Origin: Ancylomarina euxina
GTDB lineage: Bacteria > Bacteroidota > Bacteroidia > Bacteroidales > Marinifilaceae
DNA length: 57,056 nt
Direction of reading: 5' to 3'
Assembly: GCF_003863355.1 (NCBI RefSeq)
Contig: NZ_QQWG01000024.1
Location: 1-57,056, forward strand
Shown: in pieces, positions 1-9,237 of the stretch
Numbering within the stretch: the stretch's first letter is position 1
How the letters are laid out: each line of letters begins with the position of its first letter
Translations under genes and position numbers: made by a program
The notes under the pieces: model-generated
Told to the model about the DNA's origin: nothing
The model's input: only the letters and a program-made list of their open reading frames with translations
Databases searched by the model: none

Positions 1-2
1 TA

Positions 3-1487
3 GCTTTTAATTTAAGTAGTTCTAATGGAGCAGAATCTGTAAGTAGTGCAAATTTACAAGTTGATTTATCGTCAGCTAGTGGATTAACAGTTGCAGTTGA
101 TTACACCGTTACAGGAACAGCAACAGGTAGCGGAACAGACTATATTTTAGCTAATGAAACATTAACTTTTGTATCGGGTAACGAAAATAAGAATATCACA
201 ATTGCCAGTATTGTTAACGATTTATTAGACGAGAATAACGAAACTGTGATTGTGACTCTTTCAAATCCGGTGAATGCGACATTGGGAGAGAATACAGTAC
301 ATACCTATACAATCAATGATAATGATGCTACTCCAATGATTACATCAGGTCAAATTTTCTCTATCAATGAGGATGCTACTAACAGCACAAGTGTTGGAAA
401 TGTTTTAGTTAGTGATGCAGATGCTGGAACGGTTTACAGCAGTTGGACAATTACTGGTGGCAATGGTGATGCCATCTTTGACATCAATACAACAAGTGGT
501 GAGATTAGTGTTAAGGATAATTCGAATTTGGACTTTGAGACCCAAACAAGTTACTCGTTAACAGTCACTGTAAGCGATGGGACAAATATCAGCGTTCCAA
601 AGGTAATCACTGTTAATGTGAATAATATCAACGATAATATACCTTTTGTGATAGCAACTCAGAATTTCATTGTTGACGAAAATGTTGCAAATAATACTAA
701 TATCGGTAAAGTTTTAGCGACAGATGCTGATACTGGAACGACTTATATCGAATGGACAATCTTATCAGGAAATTCGGATGGCATTTTTGTACTTAATTCA
801 TCTACAGGGGAAATAGCTGTTGCTGATAATAGCAAGATTAATTTTGAGAATCAAAAAAGTTACAGTTTAGGTATTTGTGTTTCGGATGGCTTATTTACGT
901 CAACTGTTGAAGATGTGTTGATTACAATAGGGGATGTAAATGAGAGACCAGTTGCTATTGCCGGAGAAAATCAAATTGTGCCTAATAATACGAAGGTGAC
1001 ACTTGATGCCTGGAATTCTTATGATCCGGATGGAGATTATTTAGACTTTGTATGGTCTTCTCCTGAAGGGATTGAGCTATCACATGTTCACGATCCTATG
1101 CCTACATTCATGTCTCCTAATGTTCATGTCTCTACTGATTTTGTTTTCAAGCTTATAGTCAATGATGGAGAGTTAAAATCAGAAGAAACTTCAGTCGTTG
1201 TGACTGTTGATAATGTGACCGGAATTGAGGATTGGGATTCTGAAGAAGTCAGTGTATCTCAATACCCAAATCCTTCGAAAGGGGCGTTTCACCTTGAGTT
1301 GAATAAGCGACCAGTTGATCCTGCTAATCTTAGTATAATAAGTTTGAGTGGTCAGGCTGTTTATAGCCAGAAACTTTATGAGAAAAAGACTTTCGTCAAT
1401 TTATCTTTAAAGTCAGGAATGTATATTTTGAAGATTGAATTGGATGATAAAGTTATAATGAAGAAAATAGTCATCGACCAAGATTAA
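3..1487 (+). CDS. Secreted multidomain protein with T9SS sorting domain (5' end missing)
   Basis: The frame is open from base 3, so the gene starts before the window; 494 residues are visible. In order they look like a Calx-beta repeat (about 1-105), two cadherin-like repeats (about 113-208 and 215-309, each with a DADAG/DADTG and a TSGEI/STGEI-type motif), a PKD/REJ-like domain (about 310-405) and a C-terminal Por secretion-type sorting domain (about 417-494, QYPNPSKG at its start, ending in a KKIVI strand). The last domain marks export through the type IX secretion system and attachment to, or release from, the cell surface. The repeats are of calcium-binding adhesion type, so a role in surface adhesion or polymer binding is likely, but the missing N-terminal part could hold a catalytic domain. 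A strong hairpin follows the stop codon. Confidence 0.88.
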   Translation, partial: AFNLSSSNGAESVSSANLQVDLSSASGLTVAVDYTVTGTATGSGTDYILANETLTFVSGNENKNITIASIVNDLLDENNETVIVTLSNPVNATLGENTVHTYTINDNDATPMITSGQIFSINEDATNSTSVGNVLVSDADAGTVYSSWTITGGNGDAIFDINTTSGEISVKDNSNLDFETQTSYSLTVTVSDGTNISVPKVITVNVNNINDNIPFVIATQNFIVDENVANNTNIGKVLATDADTGTTYIEWTILSGNSDGIFVLNSSTGEIAVADNSKINFENQKSYSLGICVSDGLFTSTVEDVLITIGDVNERPVAIAGENQIVPNNTKVTLDAWNSYDPDGDYLDFVWSSPEGIELSHVHDPMPTFMSPNVHVSTDFVFKLIVNDGELKSEETSVVVTVDNVTGIEDWDSEEVSVSQYPNPSKGAFHLELNKRPVDPANLSIISLSGQAVYSQKLYEKKTFVNLSLKSGMYILKIELDDKVIMKKIVIDQD

Positions 1488-1505
1488 TCATTTTTATAAA
1501 AAAAT

Positions 1506-1540
1506 GCCCTGCTTATAAATTAAGCAGGGCGTTTTGATTT
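1506..1540. terminator. Bidirectional terminator between adhesin gene and thiC
   Basis: A perfect 10-bp stem (GCCCTGCTTA / TAAGCAGGGC, 5-base loop) at 1506-1530 has a T-rich stretch on both sides (A-run before it, GTTTTGATTT after it). It lies between two converging genes and can serve both. Confidence 0.85.
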
Positions 1541-1561
1541 ACTGGCAAGATGAAAAAATGT

Positions 1562-3238
<1,677 letters not shown>

Positions 3239-3239
3239 T

Positions 3240-3371
3240 TAGTATTTATTTAAAAGTTTTAAAGTCCAAAGGTCCAAAGGTCCAAAAGTCTAACAGTTTA
3301 AAGGTCAGTTGTCGGTGCTCCTTTTTTCACTTTAACCTTAAACATCCTTTAGTCTTTATCCTTGATTACAT
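3240..3371. repeat. Inverted-repeat spacer between thiF and thiC
   Basis: The spacer holds three tandem copies of GTCCAAAG at 3264-3287 (the last with one change), then AAAGTCTAACAGTTTAAAGGTC, a C-rich turn, and a right arm with CACTTTAACCTTAAAC and CTTTATCCTT. GTTTAAAGGT on the left pairs with ACCTTAAAC on the right with a one-base gap. The same design appears in three other operon spacers in this window (4130-4252, 13656-13762, 15092-15220). Function unknown. Confidence 0.6.
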
Positions 3372-4109
3372 TTAAGCTTGTTTTCCAATCTTTAGTTTCA
3401 TGCAGCTTAAATCCAAAGCATTGTAGAGCAGCAATTCTCCATCCAGAATTTGACCAATTCCAGTGATTATTTTAATGACTTCTGTAGCCTGAATCATTCC
3501 AATAAGTCCTGGTACAACTGGAAGTACACCAATTTTTTTTCCATCAGAAAGGGGAACTTGTTCAGGAGCTTCGGGATACAAATCGGCGTATTGCGTTTTG
3601 GTCTTGTAATTAAATACAGAAACTTGTCCTCCGTATTCAAACACTGAGGCATAAATCCATGGCTTATCAGTTTTTTTAGCTGCACTGCAAATGATGTAAC
3701 GGGTTTCAAAATTGTCACAAGCATCTATAATCAAGTCGTATCGACCAAAAAGATCAATAGCTTTGTCAGCAGTCAATCTGAAATTGAAACATTGGATGTT
3801 TATATCTGGATTTTGTTCCTTCAACTTTCTCGCGCTGACTTCAACCTTGTATTGTCCCTTGTCGCACTCATCGTACATGATTTGCCTTTGCAGATTGCTG
3901 ACTTCAACCACATCACTATCCATCAAGCCTATACAACCTATACCTGTTGAACAGAGGTATTTTAGTATAGGAGATGCGAGACCACCAGCTCCGATAATTA
4001 AGACACGAGCATGCTTCAATTTGGTTTGAGCCTCTTCACCAAAACCTGGTATGATAATCTGACGCTGATAGCGGTCCAATTCTTTATGGTTTAGTTTTGT
4101 TATATCCAT
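3372..4109 (-). CDS. thiF: ThiF/MoeB-family adenylyltransferase (HesA/MoeB/ThiF)
   Basis: E1-like enzyme expected to adenylate the C-terminal Gly-Gly of ThiS so that it can accept sulfur for thiazole synthesis. The 245-residue protein shows the nucleotide-binding GAGGLASP (40-47), the MDSDVVEVSNLQRQ stretch (63-76) with the usual Asp and Arg, DACDN (129-133) and the C-terminal IQATEVIKIITG (206-217). Odd point: the segment 175-195, where related proteins have zinc-binding CxxC cysteines and the catalytic cysteine, reads ADLYPEAP...LSDGKKIGVL and contains no cysteine at all. Adenylation could still work, but thioester or persulfide chemistry on that residue could not. It sits between thiH and thiC with repeat-rich spacers on both sides. 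The thi context makes ThiF more likely than MoeB. Confidence 0.9.
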   Translation of the reverse strand: MDITKLNHKELDRYQRQIIIPGFGEEAQTKLKHARVLIIGAGGLASPILKYLCSTGIGCIGLMDSDVVEVSNLQRQIMYDECDKGQYKVEVSARKLKEQNPDINIQCFNFRLTADKAIDLFGRYDLIIDACDNFETRYIICSAAKKTDKPWIYASVFEYGGQVSVFNYKTKTQYADLYPEAPEQVPLSDGKKIGVLPVVPGLIGMIQATEVIKIITGIGQILDGELLLYNALDLSCMKLKIGKQA

Positions 4110-4129
4110 AGGTTTGTTTTATTAAAAAG

Positions 4130-4252
4130 GTCTAACAGTCTAACAGTAAGTGATAAACAGTCAATAGTCAATAGTCAATAGTCAATAGTCAAGTGGTTTC
4201 TTTTTTATCACTTTATCCTTTAACTTTGTTTCATCGTTAACCTTATTCCCTT
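4130..4252. repeat. Inverted-repeat spacer between thiH and thiF, with a 7-bp tandem repeat
   Basis: AGTCAAT is repeated almost five times at 4159-4192. It is flanked by a perfect 10-bp inverted repeat, AAGTGATAAA (4148-4157) and TTTATCACTT (4204-4213). Two GTCTAACA units lie at the left end, and CTTTATCCTT (4211-4220) with TTAACCTTA at the right end. Same general design as the thiF-thiC spacer. The tandem copies would sit in the loop of the hairpin. Confidence 0.65.
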
Positions 4253-5359
4253 TTACATGTAGCTGTCCCAATCTTTCCAAACAGCTTCGTATTGATTTTT
4301 TTGAAGCATAACTTTTATCTCATTTGGACTTCTTTGATCTGAGACCTCGAATTGTTCAAGAGCTTTGGTGTGGACGGCATAGCCACCTGGTTCTGTTTTA
4401 GATCCGGCACTCATAGCTGTGATTCCAAGTTTGAATACATGATCACGGAAAGTGGGCGTTTCTCTAGTTGAGAGAGAGAGTTCCACTTCTTGATTAAGAA
4501 GTCGAAAGGCACAAATAACTTGTAGGAGTTCTCGATCTGAAATTTCCATATTGGGTTGAAAACCACCTGCATTTGGCCGTAATCGGGGAAAGGAAATTGA
4601 ATAACGACTTTTCCAGTAGTGCTTCTCTAAATAGGAGAGATGAAGGGCAATATGCCAGATGTCAGAACGCCAATCTTCTAAACCTAAAAGACAACCTAAT
4701 CCTATTTTATGAATACCTGCTTTCCCTAGTCTATCAGGTGTTTCAAGGCGATAAGTAAAATCTGATTTCTTTCCAGCAGGGTGATAGCTCTTGTAATTCT
4801 CTTGATGATAAGTTTCCTGATAAACGTAAACGGCGTGCAAACCAACTTGCATTAATTGCTGATATTCTTCGGTGCTCATGGGCTGAACTTCAACTGATAT
4901 TTGAGCAAAATGAGGTCGAAGAATTTCTATTGAACGCATCAGATAAGCAAAACCAGCTTCTTTTTGATGTTCACCTGTGACTAGAAGTAAATGATCAAAG
5001 CCCATTTCTTTTATGGCTATAGCTTCTTTCAGAATTTGCTCCTCGCTAAGTGTTACGCGTTCGATTTTGTTTTTATGGCTGAAACCACAATAAACACAGG
5101 AGTTCGAACAGGTGTTTGATAAATAAAGTGGCACATAGAGTTGTATGGTTTTACCGAAACGTTTTTGTGTCTGGAGCATACTCTTTTGAGCCATCTGTTC
5201 CAAATAAGGAGCTGCAGCAGGTGAAATTAAAGCCTTGAAATCTTCTAGATTACAGGCTTTATGGCTTAGAGCATACAAAACATCTTGTTCTGTTTTAGCA
5301 TAAATATTGTCCTTTATGCTGTCCCAATCGTATTGCTTTAAAGTGTCAAAAAAGCTCAT
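4253..5359 (-). CDS. thiH: 2-iminoacetate synthase ThiH
   Basis: Radical SAM tyrosine lyase that cleaves tyrosine to p-cresol and dehydroglycine, the glycine-derived input for ThiG in anaerobic-type thiazole synthesis. The radical SAM cluster motif C-x3-C-x2-C is at C84, C88 and C91 (NTCSNSCVYCGF). Length 368 is normal for ThiH. Later family stretches include GLGCLLGLEDWRSD and the region SISFPRLRPNAGGF. Its start codon lies 2 bases after the thiG stop, so the two are co-translated or tightly coupled. Using ThiH rather than the oxygen-dependent glycine oxidase ThiO fits an anaerobe or facultative anaerobe. Confidence 0.97.
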   Translation of the reverse strand: MSFFDTLKQYDWDSIKDNIYAKTEQDVLYALSHKACNLEDFKALISPAAAPYLEQMAQKSMLQTQKRFGKTIQLYVPLYLSNTCSNSCVYCGFSHKNKIERVTLSEEQILKEAIAIKEMGFDHLLLVTGEHQKEAGFAYLMRSIEILRPHFAQISVEVQPMSTEEYQQLMQVGLHAVYVYQETYHQENYKSYHPAGKKSDFTYRLETPDRLGKAGIHKIGLGCLLGLEDWRSDIWHIALHLSYLEKHYWKSRYSISFPRLRPNAGGFQPNMEISDRELLQVICAFRLLNQEVELSLSTRETPTFRDHVFKLGITAMSAGSKTEPGGYAVHTKALEQFEVSDQRSPNEIKVMLQKNQYEAVWKDWDSYM

Positions 5360-5361
5360 TA

Positions 5362-6132
5362 TTATAAGTCTAGAAATGAAGTTAAAGGACTACTAGCTTC
5401 TGCCATGTTTAATTGTGCGACAAGTTTGGCTTCGAAAGCCATACGTCCGGCTTTTACTGCTAGTTTGAAAGCTTCAGCCATCATGACGGGATCATTAGAA
5501 ACAGCAATAGCCGTATTGACTAAAACTGCATCGGCCCCCATTTCCATAGCTTCGGCTGCATGACTTGGAGCTCCAATGCCTGCATCAACAATAACAGGGA
5601 CGTTTGCTTGCTCGATAATAATCTTAATAAATTCACGAGTAATCAGGCCTTTATTACTCCCAATTGGCGAACCCAATGGCATAACGGCGGCCGCGCCAAC
5701 TTCTTCCAGCTGTTTGGCGAGAATAGGATCGGCTTGCATATAAGGCAGAACGATAAAGCCCTTTTTTGCCAGTTGCTCACAGGCTTTAAGTGTTTCTACC
5801 GTATCGGCAAGTAAATATTTGGGATCGGGGTGAATTTCAAGTTTTAACCAATTGGTTTGAAGAGCTTCTCTTGCTAGTTCTGCTGCAAACACGGCTTCTT
5901 TAGCAGTTCTTACGCCTGATGTATTAGGTAGTAATCTAAAACGATTAGGATTGATATGCTTTAAGATATCATCTTCTGTATTTTGTAAGTCTACTCTTCG
6001 AAGTGCCGTTGTGACCATATCACTGCCAGAGGCAATCAGAGCTTGCTCCATAAGTTGATTGGAGCTGAATTTTCCAGTTCCAAGAAAGAGGCGGGAATTG
6101 AATTCCTGTCCAGAAATAGTTAGTTTTTGCAT
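5362..6132 (-). CDS. thiG: Thiazole synthase ThiG
   Basis: ThiG condenses 1-deoxyxylulose 5-phosphate, dehydroglycine and the sulfur carried by ThiS thiocarboxylate into thiazole phosphate. It is a TIM-barrel enzyme. The Schiff-base lysine is K97 in [10 protein letters not shown], and the phosphate-binding loops are visible near [21 protein letters not shown] and NTAIA. Length 256 is normal. The ATG lies within the 3' end of thiE (13-base overlap), which suggests translational coupling, and thiH follows after 2 bases. Confidence 0.97.
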   Translation of the reverse strand: MQKLTISGQEFNSRLFLGTGKFSSNQLMEQALIASGSDMVTTALRRVDLQNTEDDILKHINPNRFRLLPNTSGVRTAKEAVFAAELAREALQTNWLKLEIHPDPKYLLADTVETLKACEQLAKKGFIVLPYMQADPILAKQLEEVGAAAVMPLGSPIGSNKGLITREFIKIIIEQANVPVIVDAGIGAPSHAAEAMEMGADAVLVNTAIAVSNDPVMMAEAFKLAVKAGRMAFEAKLVAQLNMAEASSPLTSFLDL

Positions 6133-7382
6133 AATGGATTTATTAGTTGTTTAAGGTAGTTTCTTGTTGTGTTGCTAATATTCTTAGCAGATGTTACGGA
6201 TGAGGAAAGGGCAATGCCGTTTAGGCCAATTTCCATAAGCTTTGTGGTATCTTCTACCTCAATGCCACCAATGGCAACAATGGGAGTATTGATATTTCCA
6301 TTTTGGCATGCCTGTAAGATTTCTTTGTAGCCTTCCAGTCCTAAAACAGGAGCTAAATTCTTTTTAGTATGTGTAAAGCGAAAGGGCCCTAAGCCGATAT
6401 AATCCACACCTGCCTTGTGAAGTTGGTGCACATCATCCATATTGTTGGCTGTTCCTCCAATGATGTAGTTTACTCCCAAAAGTTCGCGAGCTTCAATGGG
6501 AGACATATCCGCTTTACCCAGGTGTACCCCGTCTGCACCAATTTCCTTTACCAGATGGGCGTGATCGTTAAGGATGAATGTCGCCTGATAATGTTGGCAG
6601 ATCTCAGCGGCATGTTTGCCCAATTGTATGATATCTTCTGTTGATCGATTTTTTAGTCGAAGTTGAATCCAATTAGCACCAGCTTCACAAACTTGTCGGA
6701 TTTGCTCCAGTTCATCCAGTTCGGAGAAATCGTTAGTGATGAATTGAAAACTAGAAATGTTTGTATTCTCAAGTATGGGTTTGGTATGGGATAGATTATT
6801 TCGAAATCGTTTTGATATAAGATTTGGAGTGAGATCGTCACCCTCCCAAATAGAGCCTAATAGAGCACATCCAGCAAAGCCCAGATCCAAACACTCTTGT
6901 GTGTTTCTCGCACTAATCCCACCCAGAGCAATGCAATTTTTAACGAGTGGATTATCCTGAAAGAATGTTTTGATCTCATCGGTATAAAAAGCCGAAGAAT
7001 AGCCTTTTTTTGAGATTGAATCGAAAATTGGACTCAGGAAGACATAATCATAGTTTTTGTAATTATTTAAGATTTCTCTTGGGGTATGACATGATTTACT
7101 TCGGCTTAAGTTTTTATCCTTTATTGGAAATTCTTCAGGCTGATTAATACTTTTGAAATGAATACCACCCAGTTTAAAATCATCGGTCAATATATGATGT
7201 TGATGAAGAATCACTCGGAAATGGTATTTTTCGGGCAAACTGATGAGCATATCTTTTAGCTGTGAGACTGAGGCATGTGGTTTCCGGACATGCAGACGCT
7301 GAAGCCCGGCTAAAAAGAGAGCTTCCCATAAGTTCACTTCATCCTGAATAATTTCAGGAGCTGTTATAACGATTGGTGTCAT
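6120..7382 (-). CDS. thiE: TenI-like / thiamine-phosphate synthase fusion protein (ThiE)
   Basis: Two ThiE-superfamily TIM barrels in one 420-residue chain. The N-terminal half (about 1-195) resembles the stand-alone Bacteroidota TenI-like protein: HVRKP at 31-35, [14 protein letters not shown] at 117-130, ALGGIS at 152-157; it lacks most ThiE active-site residues. The C-terminal half (about 210-415) is a full thiamine-phosphate synthase with LRLKN (241-245), ND (272-273), GVHLGKAD (285-292), [10 protein letters not shown] (332-341) and AIGGI (370-374). It joins the pyrimidine and thiazole phosphates. TenI in other bacteria is a thiazole tautomerase, so the fusion may join the last two steps (inference). 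It overlaps thiG by 13 bases; a 331-base gap separates it from thiS. Confidence 0.92.
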   Translation of the reverse strand: MTPIVITAPEIIQDEVNLWEALFLAGLQRLHVRKPHASVSQLKDMLISLPEKYHFRVILHQHHILTDDFKLGGIHFKSINQPEEFPIKDKNLSRSKSCHTPREILNNYKNYDYVFLSPIFDSISKKGYSSAFYTDEIKTFFQDNPLVKNCIALGGISARNTQECLDLGFAGCALLGSIWEGDDLTPNLISKRFRNNLSHTKPILENTNISSFQFITNDFSELDELEQIRQVCEAGANWIQLRLKNRSTEDIIQLGKHAAEICQHYQATFILNDHAHLVKEIGADGVHLGKADMSPIEARELLGVNYIIGGTANNMDDVHQLHKAGVDYIGLGPFRFTHTKKNLAPVLGLEGYKEILQACQNGNINTPIVAIGGIEVEDTTKLMEIGLNGIALSSSVTSAKNISNTTRNYLKQLINPLCKN

Positions 7383-7713
7383 AGGATGGAGATATAAGTT
7401 TATAGGTACTATGTTGTTTTAGGAGGGTAAATTATTTTTAAGCCTTTTTTTTTCTTGTTCTTTTGTCTTGAAACAAAAGAACCAAAAGTTCAAGAACCGC
7501 GATTTCATCAATCTTTAAACTGCCTGAATGATAAGTGCAGCTGGGTGATTTCCTCGACAAGCTCGGAACTTCCCAGTTTTACTAATCATCCACTTGGTTT
7601 ATAAGATCTCTTAAATCAATGTTCAATCATTACAGCTATAAAAGATAGTGTTGTCTAACAAATTAAACTTCCCCCACTATATTCGACATAGAGCCGTTTT
7701 GTTAACGAATTGA
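7383..7713. repeat. Gene-free gap between thiS and thiE with hairpin-forming, dispersed-repeat-like sequence
   Basis: No gene seen. At 7457-7482 GTTCTTTTGT pairs perfectly with ACAAAAGAAC, flanked by TTCTTG and CAAGAA that extend the symmetry. Further on, CTGGG...CCCAG bracket a second imperfect stem with GATTTCCTCGACAAGCTCGG (about 7530-7580). This pair of hairpins looks like the short interspersed repeats common between genes in Bacteroidota genomes; I recognise the type, not an exact family. It lies inside the thi operon. Confidence 0.5.
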
Positions 7714-7914
7714 TTAACCGCCTTGAGTAGCGCGAATCAACAAAACTTGATCATCCTCCTTTAATTGGTAATCATCCCACAGGTTTGAGGGGATTATATT
7801 GGCACCTATGGCAACAGCTATACCTTTGGGAGTGGTGTTGAGCTGTTTAAGCAGCAGAGAAATATTAGAAGCATCAGCAGTATCAATGCATTCATCATTT
7901 ACATAAACCTTCAT
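7714..7914 (-). CDS. thiS: Sulfur carrier protein ThiS
   Basis: A 66-residue ubiquitin-like sulfur carrier. The start MKVYVNDECID is the first beta strand of the ThiS fold, and the chain ends in the diagnostic Gly-Gly (ATQGG) that ThiF adenylates and that carries the thiocarboxylate to ThiG. It is the first gene of the minus-strand thi operon. The two tandem TPP riboswitches lie directly upstream, the nearer one ending about 45 bases before the ATG. A 331-base repeat-bearing gap follows before thiE. Confidence 0.95.
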   Translation of the reverse strand: MKVYVNDECIDTADASNISLLLKQLNTTPKGIAVAIGANIIPSNLWDDYQLKEDDQVLLIRATQGG

Positions 7915-7958
7915 ACGAATTTGTTTTGTAGTAAATGAGAAGAGGCCTGTGCCAATGG

Positions 7959-8035
7959 TTGATATTCCTACGTCGGTATGATCCGAATCAGGTTATGAGG
8001 GTGTGATCTCAGCCCATAGGGCACCCCTTATCAAT
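7959..8035 (-). promoter_or_regulatory. TPP riboswitch 1 (gene-proximal, upstream of thiS)
   Basis: Read on the minus strand it shows the thi-box consensus: GGGGTGCC, CTGAGA, ACCTGATTCGGAT and CCGACGTAGGA. P1 is closed by TTGATA with TATCAA (plus-strand 8030-8035 and 7959-7964). Just downstream, CCATTGGCAC (plus 7949-7958) can pair with GTGCCCTATGG in the 5' part of the aptamer (plus 8014-8024) with one bulged base, which looks like the alternative, ligand-free fold. TPP binding would repress the thi operon. Confidence 0.95.
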
Positions 8036-8097
8036 TACTATGTTCAAAAAAAAATGTGTGTTTTACAGAAGGCTGGTATACAGAAATCAGAATAATA

Positions 8098-8178
8098 TTA
8101 ACTCCCTTCGTCGGCATTATCCGAATCAGGTTTTTAAGGGTATAATCTCAGCCTGTTATATTTGGCACCCCCGTAAAA
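8098..8178 (-). promoter_or_regulatory. TPP riboswitch 2 (promoter-proximal copy)
   Basis: A second full thi-box on the minus strand: GGGGGTGCC, GGCTGAGATTATACCC, AACCTGATTCGGATAATGCC and GACGAAGGGA. The P1 stem is weaker than in copy 1. About 60 bases separate the two aptamers, including a run of A on the plus strand (8046-8054), i.e. a U-run in the RNA. Both precede the same operon, so expression is probably gated twice by TPP. Confidence 0.93.
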
Positions 8179-8184
8179 CTTTGT

Positions 8185-8192
8185 CAAATGTA
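8185..8192 (-). promoter_or_regulatory. Candidate -7 element of the thi operon promoter
   Basis: On the minus strand it reads TACATTTG, a match to the Bacteroidota -7 consensus TAnnTTTG. It would start transcription about 5-10 bases before riboswitch 2. The -33 position, 19 bases upstream, has a T-run but no clear TTG. Confidence 0.55.
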
Positions 8193-8237
8193 TGGAAATA
8201 TTTTAATAATAAAAGACTAGTCAGAGCTAGTTTCAAA

Positions 8238-8480
8238 TTATTTTTTTGATTGGTCAGATGAAGGAGATGATTTCTTTTTAATTTGAGTCAGTTCCATTTT
8301 TCTAATTCTAGCACGAATGGCACCTTTGGTTCTATTTAGTTTGATAGCCATATCACCAACGCTTACACCATCAAAAAAAAAGTTAATCATTTCATCATCA
8401 TCTTTTCTTGTCCAAGCTTTATAAGCTTCTTTATTTTCTTTTTTGATTTGCTTTATCTTATTAAAGTCGTCTTGATTCAT
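8238..8480 (-). CDS. Small SANT/HTH-type putative DNA-binding protein
   Basis: 80 residues. The core from about 22 to 62 (AWTRKDDDEMINFFFDGVSV then IAIKLNRTKGAIRARIRKM-like helix) follows the pattern of Myb/SANT-like helix-turn-helix domains: a tryptophan at 23, an acidic helix, then a turn and a recognition helix with RTKGAIRARI at 50-59. The ends are rich in Lys, Asn and Ser. DNA binding is an inference from this pattern. It is a single gene just upstream of the thi promoter on the same strand. There is no obvious terminator between them, so read-through into the thi leader is possible. Whether it has any link to thiamine is unknown. Confidence 0.7.
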   Translation of the reverse strand: MNQDDFNKIKQIKKENKEAYKAWTRKDDDEMINFFFDGVSVGDMAIKLNRTKGAIRARIRKMELTQIKKKSSPSSDQSKK

Positions 8481-8620
8481 TTTTGTTGTTTATTGTGATT
8501 ATTTCGTTTCAGATTGTAAAGATAAGTAGAAGTATTTAGTTTATGGTTTTTCATGCTTAATGATAAATATAAAAAGAGATAAATGTCTTCTTTGTATTTG
8601 TTAATGAATTGTTATAATGC

Positions 8621-8651
8621 TTGGAAATATGTTTAGTAAATGATAGGTTTG
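8621..8651 (+). promoter_or_regulatory. Promoter of the OB-fold lipoprotein / PepSY operon
   Basis: TTG (8621-8623), 20 bases, TAGGTTTG (8644-8651): a near-ideal Bacteroidota sigma-ABfr promoter. It implies a leader of about 40 bases before the ATG. Confidence 0.75.
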
Positions 8652-8697
8652 TTAATCAAAACAAACAATTAAACAGATTAATAACCCAAAATCTAAA

Positions 8698-9237
8698 ATG
8701 ATGAAATATTTAAGTTTATTGGCTCTTTGCCTAAGCATTATGTCATGTAATTTTACACAGTCTGATTCTAAGAAACAGAAAACAGAATCAGCAGTGTTAA
8801 CAGAAGGGAAATCTCTAACGCTTAATATTGAACAAGTAATGGCTGTTGCTGCTGACAAAGTAGGAGAGGAGATTCATTTTAAAGGTGTTGTAAACCACGT
8901 ATGTGCACATTCAGGAAAGCGATGCATCTTAAAAAATGCAGAAGGGAATCTATCTATTCGTGTTGAAGCCACTGGCGATCTTGAAGGTTTTAATAAGGAG
9001 ATTGCTGGCAATGATTTATTGGTAACTGGCATTCTTCGTGAGAAAAGGTTAGCAACTTCTGAGATTGATGAGTGGGAGACTGACGTGAAAGAGAAGCACA
9101 AAAATGAAGATGCTGGAAAACAGTGTAGTTCTGAGATGGCTAACATCAAAGAAATGCGCGATTGGATGAAAGCAAACAATAAAGATTACTATGCGATTTA
9201 TTATGTAGACGGAACAAGTTATGAAGTTGTGGAGTAA
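8698..9237 (+). CDS. Putative lipoprotein with OB-fold-like domain (DUF4920-like)
   Basis: 179 residues. The N-terminus has a short hydrophobic stretch ending in SIMSC, so C17 is the likely lipidated cysteine and the protein is anchored in the envelope. Residues about 38-120 look like a small OB-type beta domain of the sort seen in DUF4920 proteins (IHFKGVVNHVC, then LSIRVEATGD, LLVTGILREKR). A HVCAHSGKRC motif (68-76, C69 and C76) could bind metal or form a disulfide. The second Met (8701) is an equally possible start. The stop overlaps the next gene by 17 bases, so the two are coupled. A role with the PepSY-type membrane protein, perhaps in metal or redox handling at the membrane, is an inference only. 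Confidence 0.72.
   Translation: MMKYLSLLALCLSIMSCNFTQSDSKKQKTESAVLTEGKSLTLNIEQVMAVAADKVGEEIHFKGVVNHVCAHSGKRCILKNAEGNLSIRVEATGDLEGFNKEIAGNDLLVTGILREKRLATSEIDEWETDVKEKHKNEDAGKQCSSEMANIKEMRDWMKANNKDYYAIYYVDGTSYEVVE

Noticed and set aside
4159-4192. Possible CRISPR-like array (AGTCAAT repeats)
   Set aside because: The repeat units are 7 bases and contiguous without spacers, and no cas genes are present.
8040-8249. Plus-strand open frame of 69 codons
   Set aside because: It lies across the second TPP riboswitch and the thi promoter on the opposite strand and has no family resemblance.
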